Origin: Mangrovicoccus sp.
GTDB taxonomy: Bacteria > Pseudomonadota > Alphaproteobacteria > Rhodobacterales > Rhodobacteraceae
Direction of reading: 5' to 3'
Assembly: GCA_025800345.1 (NCBI GenBank)
Contig: JAOXSB010000184.1
Span: 1 to 39,616 of the forward strand
DNA: 39,616 bases
The position numbers and the translations under genes were made by a program. Shown here in pieces: positions 34,215-39,616 of this stretch. The notes beneath the pieces are model-generated. The model had not been told where the DNA came from and ran no database searches. It saw only the letters and a list, made by a program, of their open reading frames with translations. Every line of letters begins with the position of its first letter. Positions within the stretch are counted from its first letter, which is position 1.

Positions 34215-34937
34215 TCAGCGGCGCCCCAGGCGCACCGCGCCGAAATTGGTGTGAAAGCGCAGCTCGCTCACCCGGTAGCGACCATCAGACAGCGGCGCGT
34301 AGAACACGCTGACCGGCCAATAGGATTTCTCGCGCATTTCTTTGGGGCTAAAGCCCTGCAACCGGCGATATTCCCCTTCGCAAAGATATTTGCCCCCTTT
34401 TAGCGGGGTCAGGCGCACATAGCGGATATTGGCCCGGCGCTGGCCATCAAAGAAATCCGCGTTCAGCTTGCACATAAGATCCTTTGGCCGGTCCCGCAGC
34501 ATCGCATAGATCACTGTCATGGGGTCAAGCGTACCGGCTTGGGCGGCAGGATTTGCCCCATGGGCCGAGGCTGAGCGTTTGGGCTCTTGGCTAACCTCAG
34601 GCGCACCTTTGCGATAGCGAAACCGGGTTGTGCGGAATTTGCCCCCATCTTGTCCGGTCAACTCATAGATTTCTGGGCGATAACGATTGCCCTGCACCGC
34701 CCCTTGAGCGCTCGCCTCCATCGAAAAATCGAAAAACGCCCCGGCAAGCCCTCCGGCCCGCGCCGCCCCTTGCACGCGATAGCGCCCGCCTGTCTCGGTG
34801 GCGCTATACGCGATGGAGCCCGCTTTGATCCCGGCCAATGAGGCCGTAAATTGCCCGCTTTCGGCCAAAGCCATCCCAGCCCATAGGCTGAAAACCGCAG
34901 AAACTATGAGGGGGCGCGTCACGTTGGCAGGTCCCAT
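34215..34937 (-). CDS. DUF3108 domain exported protein
   Basis: A 240-residue protein with a signal peptide ([20 protein letters not shown], likely cleavage after ALA) and a DUF3108 domain of the periplasmic beta-rich type. The domain is recognised from the N-terminal [33 protein letters not shown], and [13 protein letters not shown], and the C-terminal [20 protein letters not shown]. Its function is unknown. The frame is open to 34979, but the ATG at 34937 gives a good signal peptide. It overlaps nothing and is followed two bases later by hrpB. Confidence 0.8.
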   Translation of the reverse strand: MGPANVTRPLIVSAVFSLWAGMALAESGQFTASLAGIKAGSIAYSATETGGRYRVQGAARAGGLAGAFFDFSMEASAQGAVQGNRYRPEIYELTGQDGGKFRTTRFRYRKGAPEVSQEPKRSASAHGANPAAQAGTLDPMTVIYAMLRDRPKDLMCKLNADFFDGQRRANIRYVRLTPLKGGKYLCEGEYRRLQGFSPKEMREKSYWPVSVFYAPLSDGRYRVSELRFHTNFGAVRLGRR

Positions 34938-35035
34938 GGCTGGACAAAACTGGCCTGCACAAGGCAAGAAACCGATCACGGCGTCAAGCCGTAGAGCCGC
35001 CCCTTTGTCTCAGGCCAGAAGGACCCTATCGCCGG

Positions 35036-36067
35036 ATGACCGCCACCACGACCCTGCCCCAACCCGACCCGCTCGCTGAACAAGTGCTTGCGGGCAACCG
35101 CCGGGCCATCGCTCGCGCCATCACTTTGATCGAAAGCGGGCGCGCAGATCACCGCGCGCGGGCTGCGGCTTTGCTGGATACATTGCGCGGCGCGGGCCGC
35201 CAAGCGCTGCGAATCGGGCTCTCGGGCACACCGGGCGTGGGCAAATCCACGTTTATCGAAAGCTTCGGGCTGATGCTCACGGGCCAAGGGCTGAAAGTGG
35301 CTGTATTGGCGGTGGATCCTTCCTCGGCGCGCTCGGGCGGCTCCATCTTAGGCGACAAGACCCGGATGGAACAGCTGACCCGCGATCGAAACGCCTTTAT
35401 CCGCCCCTCCCCCAGCCAAAGCCAGCTTGGCGGCGTCGCCCGGCGCACCCGCGAAGTGGTTGAGCTTTGTGAAGCGGCAGGGTTTGACGCGGTGCTGATC
35501 GAAACCGTCGGCGTGGGGCAATCGGAAACCATGGTCGCGGAAATGACAGATCTGTTCTTGCTGCTCATGGCCCCGGCAGGCGGGGATGAACTTCAGGGCG
35601 TGAAACGCGGGATCATGGAAATTGCCGATATTATCTTGGTCAATAAGGCTGATGGGGATCTAAAACCCGTGGCCACACGCACTTGCGCTGATTATGCGGG
35701 CGCGCTGCGGCTGCTGCGCAAGCGGCCCCAAGACCCTGAAGATTTCCCCAAAGCGCTGATGGTCTCCGCGCTTGAAGCCCAGGGGCTGGAAGATGCTTGG
35801 GGCGAGATGCAAAACCTGACCAATTGGCGCCGGAAAAACGGGGTCTTTGATGCCCGCCGCGCCGATCAAGCCCGCCATTGGTTCGAAGAAGAAGTGCGCC
35901 AAGGCCTGCTGACACGGCTGACCGGCGATGCCGCGGCCCGAGCCGAACTGGCCCGTTTGGGCGGGCAAGTGGCCCAAGGTCAATTGGCGGCCTCGGTGGC
36001 TGCGGCGCAGATGCTGGCGCTTTTGGCGGGCGAAAACGCAGCTTCTCTGCGGGAAGCGGGCGAATAA
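35036..36067 (+). CDS. meaB: methylmalonyl-CoA mutase-associated GTPase MeaB (ArgK/LAO family)
   Basis: A G3E-family GTPase that guards and reactivates B12-dependent methylmalonyl-CoA mutase. The 343-residue product has Walker [10 protein letters not shown] (64-72), switch elements [18 protein letters not shown] and [11 protein letters not shown], and the NKAD specificity motif (203-206). The family name ArgK refers to a mistaken early link to arginine transport. The mutase gene is not in the window. It is divergent from the DUF3108 gene across a 98-bp spacer. Confidence 0.94.
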   Translation: MTATTTLPQPDPLAEQVLAGNRRAIARAITLIESGRADHRARAAALLDTLRGAGRQALRIGLSGTPGVGKSTFIESFGLMLTGQGLKVAVLAVDPSSARSGGSILGDKTRMEQLTRDRNAFIRPSPSQSQLGGVARRTREVVELCEAAGFDAVLIETVGVGQSETMVAEMTDLFLLLMAPAGGDELQGVKRGIMEIADIILVNKADGDLKPVATRTCADYAGALRLLRKRPQDPEDFPKALMVSALEAQGLEDAWGEMQNLTNWRRKNGVFDARRADQARHWFEEEVRQGLLTRLTGDAAARAELARLGGQVAQGQLAASVAAAQMLALLAGENAASLREAGE

Positions 36068-36070
36068 GCC

Positions 36071-36099
36071 TTGACCTTGTCGCTGGGCGACTCTAAGAG
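36071..36099 (+). promoter_or_regulatory. rpmB promoter candidate
   Basis: TTGACC (36071-36076), a 17-base spacer, and TAAGAG (36094-36099) give a good alphaproteobacterial vegetative promoter about 100 bp upstream of rpmB. The leader contains a GGGCG/CGCCC hairpin near 36114-36135. Confidence 0.65.
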
Positions 36100-36201
36100 G
36101 CGGGACCGATTTTCGGGCGTCGTGCAAACGGCGCCCTTGATGTTTCCACCCGAGGCTACCGCGGAAGATTGCGCGCCTTGATAACTCTGAGGACGGATCC
36201 C

Positions 36202-36489
36202 ATGTCGCGTCGCTGCGAACTGACCGGAAAAGGCCCCATGGTCGGCAACAATGTCAGCCATGCGAATAACAAAACCAAGCGTCGCTTCCTGCCGAATCTG
36301 AACGACGTCACGCTGATTTCGGACGCTTTGGGGCGTTCGTTCAAACTGCGCGTCTCGGCAGCAGCTCTGCGCACCGTGGACCATCGCGGTGGGCTCGACG
36401 CGTTCTTGGCAAAAGCCAAAGACGAAGATCTCTCGGCCAATGCGCTGAAGATCAAAAAAGACATCGCAAAAGCCCAAGCCGCCGCCTAA
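36202..36489 (+). CDS. rpmB: 50S ribosomal protein L28
   Basis: A ribosomal large-subunit protein. The 95-residue product starts [20 protein letters not shown] and has [18 protein letters not shown], typical of L28. The Ala-rich C-terminal extension is usual in alphaproteobacteria. The ATG at 36202 has GAGGACGG upstream; the ATG at 36169 is not used. It has its own promoter and terminator. Confidence 0.98.
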   Translation: MSRRCELTGKGPMVGNNVSHANNKTKRRFLPNLNDVTLISDALGRSFKLRVSAAALRTVDHRGGLDAFLAKAKDEDLSANALKIKKDIAKAQAAA

Positions 36490-36531
36490 GCGCGCCGCTC
36501 TTTTGCGCCAGGCCCTTTGGGTCGTGGATGT

Positions 36532-36570
36532 AAACGCCGCTCTCGTTTTACGATGGCGGCGTTTTCTTTT
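36532..36570 (+). terminator. rho-independent terminator of rpmB
   Basis: AAACGCCGC at 36532-36540 pairs with GCGGCGTTT at 36556-36564, followed by a T-rich run through 36570. It lies about 43 bp past the rpmB stop. Confidence 0.9.
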
Positions 36571-36627
36571 GCCCGCCCCCACAGCAAAGGTTAGACATAA
36601 CCCATTGCCCTAGCGGAAGATTGCCCC

Positions 36628-37584
36628 ATGAGCTCTGGATTGCTTGCCTTACTTGATGATGTTGCCGGCCTAGCCAAAGTGGCCGCAGCCTCGGTGGATG
36701 ATATTGGCGGCATGGCGGCGAAGGCTGGAACAAAATCCGCCGGGCTGGTGATCGATGATGCCGCGGTTGCCCCGCGCTTTGTGGTCGGGTTTGCCGCCGA
36801 ACGCGAATTGCCCATTGTGATGAAAATCGCCAAAGGCTCGATCAAGAATAAATTGCTGTTCTTGCTGCCCGCCGCGCTGATTTTAGGGGCCCTCGCCCCC
36901 TGGCTGATTACTCCGATTCTGATGATGGGCGGGCTGTTTTTGTGCTTTGAAGGGGCCGAGAAGGTTCTTGAGAGCTTCTTTCCCCATGGCCATCATGCGG
37001 AAACGCCCAACACAGACGGGGCAACGCTCGGCAAATCCGAAGAAGACCGCCGGGTCAAAAGCGCTATCCAAACCGATTTCATCCTATCCGCCGAAATTAT
37101 GGCCATTGCCCTTTCGGTGCTGCCCAGCAGCACGCTGTTTGAACAAGCCGTCACCCTGGCCGTAGTGGCCATCGGCATTACAGCTTTGGTCTATGGGGCG
37201 GTGGCGCTGATCGTGAAGGCCGATGATATTGGCGTTTATCTGGCGCAAAATGGGCGGTTTGCCCTGACCCGCGGCTTTGGCCGTGGGATTGTGCGCGCGA
37301 TGCCCTATTTGCTCAAAGCGCTGAAGATTATCGGCACGGCCGCCATGCTTTTGGTGGGCGGGGGGATCCTGCTGCACGGGTTGGAACATCTGGGCCTGCA
37401 CGGCCCGATGCATATGCTGCACGAGATTACCGGCCATATCGCCCATGGCGGTTTCTGGGGCTGGCTGAGCGAATCAAGCCTGACCGCGCTTGTGGGCCTG
37501 GTGGTGGGTCTGCTCGTTGTCCCGGTGGTGATCTATCTCATCGCCCCTCTGGCCAAACGGTTTCGCCGCAAGCCCGCAGCCTAA
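36628..37584 (+). CDS. DUF808-family inner membrane protein
   Basis: A 318-residue membrane protein of the DUF808 (YedI-like) family, function unknown. It starts MSSGLLALLDDVAGLAKVAA, has LLFLLPAALILGALAPWLIT and LMMGGLFLCFEGAEKVLE, then several more membrane segments (SAEIMAIALSVLPSSTLFEQ, AVTLAVVAIGITALVYGAVA, GLVVGLLVVPVVIYLIAPLA). His-rich stretches occur near residues 112-116 and again between 250 and 275. The length is typical. Confidence 0.9.
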   Translation: MSSGLLALLDDVAGLAKVAAASVDDIGGMAAKAGTKSAGLVIDDAAVAPRFVVGFAAERELPIVMKIAKGSIKNKLLFLLPAALILGALAPWLITPILMMGGLFLCFEGAEKVLESFFPHGHHAETPNTDGATLGKSEEDRRVKSAIQTDFILSAEIMAIALSVLPSSTLFEQAVTLAVVAIGITALVYGAVALIVKADDIGVYLAQNGRFALTRGFGRGIVRAMPYLLKALKIIGTAAMLLVGGGILLHGLEHLGLHGPMHMLHEITGHIAHGGFWGWLSESSLTALVGLVVGLLVVPVVIYLIAPLAKRFRRKPAA

Positions 37585-37652
37585 ACCACGCCCTCTGTCC
37601 CGCGCAGCAAAACCGCTTTGAGTTTTGCCCGCGCCTCCGCTAGCTCTTGGCC

Positions 37653-37997
37653 ATGCGCATCTATCGCTCCTTACATGCGCTGATCGCCGCGGCATTGCTG
37701 GCCCTGGGCGTGATCGGCACCGGCCTGGCCCATGGGCAAAACCCAGCGGCTGGGATTGCGGTGCTATGTATCGACACCGTGGCCGTCAGCGTGGCTGTGG
37801 ATGCCCAAGGCCAACCTGTTGAGCCACCGCATATTTGCCCAGATTGCTTATCTTTGGCTCTGGCCGAAAGCCGCGACCAAGCGCTGCCTTTGGCCCCGCC
37901 CGCAGCCCCGCAGGAACGCCCAAGCGCCTATCGCCCCCCCCCGCGCAGCGAGGCCGCCCCGCGCCCGCCTGCCCGCGCGCCGCCGGCTCAGATCTGA
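37653..37997 (+). CDS. small CPDC-motif secreted protein, DUF2946-like (putative)
   Basis: A 114-residue protein with an N-terminal hydrophobic segment (LHALIAAALLALGVIGTGLA), one CPDC motif (PHICPDCLSLAL) and a Pro/Ala/Arg-rich C-terminus that looks disordered. The CPxC-type motif after a signal peptide is like the DUF2946 group, often found beside copper-handling genes. It sits 39 bp upstream of the PCuAC gene on the same strand, so copper handling is a reasonable inference but not shown. A TTG start at 37647 would add two residues. Confidence 0.6.
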   Translation: MRIYRSLHALIAAALLALGVIGTGLAHGQNPAAGIAVLCIDTVAVSVAVDAQGQPVEPPHICPDCLSLALAESRDQALPLAPPAAPQERPSAYRPPPRSEAAPRPPARAPPAQI

Positions 37998-38036
37998 TCC
38001 TTTCTGCGAACATATCTGACCCTGGAGACACCAATC

Positions 38037-38507
38037 ATGACATTTCACCGCTTTGCGGCCTGCTGCGCCGTTGCCCTGAGCCTTGCCACCCCTTTGGCCG
38101 CAGATGGCACGATCGCGATCGAAGATCCCTATGCGCGCACCGCCTCGTCTATGGCGAAATCTGGCGCCATCTTCATGGTGATCAAAAACACCGGCGAGGC
38201 CGATGACCGCCTGGTGAGCGCCAGCGCACCCGTGGCGAAAAAGGTCGAGCTGCACACCCATAAGGAAAACGAGCAAGGTGTGATGCAAATGCTCGAAGTA
38301 GAAGAAGGCTTTACCGTGCCCGCGGGCGGGATGCATGCGCTGCAGCGCGGGGCCGATCACGTGATGCTGATGGGCCTGACCGAGAGCCTTGAAGATGGCA
38401 AAACCTTTCCTCTGACCTTGATCTTTGAAGAGGCGGGCGAAGTCACCATCGACGTGCCCGTGGATCTAACCCGCAAGCCCAAACATGGGGCCCCAAAGCA
38501 TCAATAA
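38037..38507 (+). CDS. PCuAC-type copper chaperone
   Basis: A periplasmic copper-binding protein that delivers copper to cytochrome c oxidase in related bacteria. The 156-residue product has a signal peptide (MTFHRFAACCAVALSLATPL, cleavage near AAD) and the metal motif H-Met-rich cluster: ELHTHKENEQGVMQM (His73, His75, Met83, Met85), then HVM (His108, Met110). A C-terminal tail RKPKHGAPKHQ adds two more His. GGAGA lies about 10 bases before the ATG. It likely forms a unit with the CPDC protein gene. Confidence 0.9.
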   Translation: MTFHRFAACCAVALSLATPLAADGTIAIEDPYARTASSMAKSGAIFMVIKNTGEADDRLVSASAPVAKKVELHTHKENEQGVMQMLEVEEGFTVPAGGMHALQRGADHVMLMGLTESLEDGKTFPLTLIFEEAGEVTIDVPVDLTRKPKHGAPKHQ

Positions 38508-38521
38508 CCGCTTTGCCCCCA

Positions 38522-38549
38522 GCCTGTGCCGGAACAGCCCGGCGCAGGC
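38522..38549 (+). terminator. hairpin downstream of the PCuAC gene
   Basis: GCCTGTGCCGG at 38522-38532 pairs with CCGGCGCAGGC at 38539-38549 with one G-U pair and a 6-base loop. It lies 15 bp past the PCuAC stop. There is no T-run, so it is a terminator or 3'-end protector candidate. The rest of 38508-38668 shows no gene. Confidence 0.55.
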
Positions 38550-38668
38550 CAATGCCAACTGGCCCGTAGCGGCGATTTTCAGCGCCGCTGAGGCCGATCC
38601 TTTGACCGCCACCAATACCGCCATCCCCTATCGGTGAGCGGCGCACCGCAAGCGTGACCCGTGGCGCG

Positions 38669-39616
38669 CTAAAGAAAATCCACGAAATTGTGGAACGGCA
38701 TTTCCCGAAAACGCTGCCCGGTGGCTGCGAAAATCGCATTGGCCAGCGCCGGGGCCGCCGGGGGCGTGCCGGTCTCGCCCGCACCGCGAATGCGCGGGTC
38801 GTTCTCCAAAACGGTCACATGGATGCGCGGGCATTGATGGATTCGCATCCCATCATGGCTGTCATAATTGAATTGCTCTGTGCCGTAATCGGCATAGGTC
38901 AGCTCGCAATTCATGGCATGGCCCAACCCAAAGATCGCCGCACCGCTAAGCTGCGCCTCAAGATTGATCGGATCCAGCGCTTTGCCCAGATCGGTCACGA
39001 TCCACAGATCATCAAGCTTGATCCCATCGGGAGTGTCCGTCACATCCAGCACCATGGCCGTGCCCGCCCCGTGAGAGAAGCAATAGGCCAATCCGCGCCC
39101 GCGCCCCTCGCCCAGATCAGTGCCTTGCCAATTGCAGGCTGCCCCCAAAGTTTCGAGCACATTGCGCGAGACATCATAGCTGCACAGGCGCAAACGCTCT
39201 TGCAACGGGTCCGCCCCCGCCGCATGGGCCAATTCATCAAACAGGCATTCATGGAAAAACGCATTGGCATTGGCACCTGGCGCGCGCCAAGAGCTGATGG
39301 GCACCATTTCCGGGGCGCGATAGCCGGTGATGCGATAATTTGGGATGGCAAAAGGCTGGCTCGCGGCCCCGGCCACGATCACCGGATCGGGCCCTGCGGA
39401 CGGGCGGAACACCCGGCCAAACCAAGACGCGCTCATCGAGGCGGCGCAGCTGTCCAGATCAAAGGCCGTGATCTTGCCCTGCTGCACCCGGCCGCGACCG
39501 CGCGCCAATTGCATGGGGCGCGGGAAATCATGGGTGAAATCTTCCTCCCGCGACCAGGTCATTTTGATCGGCACGCCCTTCATCTGCATGGCGACTTCCA
39601 CCGCCTGGCCCAGATA
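38669..39616 (-). CDS. xanthine dehydrogenase/aldehyde oxidase-family molybdopterin-binding subunit, 3' part
   Basis: The C-terminal 315 residues of a large molybdenum-cofactor subunit, closest by eye to the isoquinoline 1-oxidoreductase beta-type proteins. The frame is open to the right edge, so the 5' part lies outside. Markers are [72 protein letters not shown], and the C-terminal [20 protein letters not shown], whose Glu is the expected catalytic base. The small 2Fe-2S subunit gene, usually next to it, is not visible. It is convergent with the PCuAC gene. The substrate is unknown. Confidence 0.88.
   Translation of the reverse strand, partial: YLGQAVEVAMQMKGVPIKMTWSREEDFTHDFPRPMQLARGRGRVQQGKITAFDLDSCAASMSASWFGRVFRPSAGPDPVIVAGAASQPFAIPNYRITGYRAPEMVPISSWRAPGANANAFFHECLFDELAHAAGADPLQERLRLCSYDVSRNVLETLGAACNWQGTDLGEGRGRGLAYCFSHGAGTAMVLDVTDTPDGIKLDDLWIVTDLGKALDPINLEAQLSGAAIFGLGHAMNCELTYADYGTEQFNYDSHDGMRIHQCPRIHVTVLENDPRIRGAGETGTPPAAPALANAIFAATGQRFREMPFHNFVDFL

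Noticed and set aside
34587-34841. Short plus-strand open frames over the DUF3108 gene
   Set aside because: They are antisense, lack ribosome-binding sites and share no family features.
1-39616. tRNA, rRNA, CRISPR arrays, insertion sequences, prophage
   Set aside because: No cloverleaf, regularly spaced repeats, transposase or phage genes were seen by eye; a dedicated scan could still find a small missed RNA.

Overview
This window reads as chromosome of a Rhodobacteraceae (Roseobacter-type) alphaproteobacterium. The supporting signs are GC-rich, tightly packed genes, a class I (archaeal-type) lysyl-tRNA synthetase, a flagellar gene order flgB-flgC-fliE-fliQ-flgF-flgG-flgA-flgH-fliL with divergent fliI and convergent flhA-fliR-flhB, a tripartite tricarboxylate (TTT) transporter operon with an AbrB-family gene, and an argD-argF pair. 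I see no insertion sequence, prophage, tRNA, rRNA or CRISPR array. Species cannot be named from this sequence alone.

Layout. 1-1117: 3' part of a gamma-glutamyltransferase gene, convergent with a Crp/Fnr-type regulator (to about 1858). 2244-13512: flagellar block. A SleB-type wall hydrolase precedes flhA-fliR-flhB-fliJ-like, joined by ATGA overlaps. This converges with a nine-gene minus-strand operon running from flgB (12105) to fliL (7504). fliI is divergent from flgB across only 66 bp. The block encodes part of the export apparatus (FlhA, FlhB, FliR, FliQ, FliI, a FliJ-like protein), the proximal and distal rod (FlgB, FlgC, FlgF, FlgG, FliE), the L-ring (FlgH), the P-ring chaperone (FlgA) and FliL. 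fliP, flgI, fliF/G/H/M/N, motor, hook and filament genes are not in the window.

13555-19907: housekeeping genes: an FMN split-barrel protein, a DUF4864 protein, lysS, a TerB-like protein, a PBP4-type D,D-peptidase, nadD and a GNAT acetyltransferase. 19997-26207: transport block, all on the minus strand: a BCCT transporter, and tctC-tctB-tctA followed by an AbrB-family membrane protein. The tctC promoter region carries a perfect 16-bp palindrome of LacI-family type, and a second 12-bp copy of its core lies 274 bp upstream.

26367-31700: a kinase-like protein fused to a degenerate acyl-adenylate C-terminal domain, a small cysteine-containing secreted protein, argD-argF, and a one-chain iron-sulfur L-serine dehydratase. 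31774-37584: hrpB and a DUF3108 protein, meaB, rpmB with a clear promoter and terminator, and a DUF808 membrane protein. 37653-39616: a small CPDC-motif protein followed by a PCuAC copper chaperone, then the 3' part of a molybdopterin-binding dehydrogenase gene on the opposite strand.

Most of the window is ordinary core chromosome. The items most worth a second look are the paired palindromes at tctC, the kinase/ANL-C fusion, the NPEH (not NPTH) self-cleavage motif in FlhB, a set of intergenic hairpins with TCGA loops, and the structured spacer upstream of the BCCT gene.
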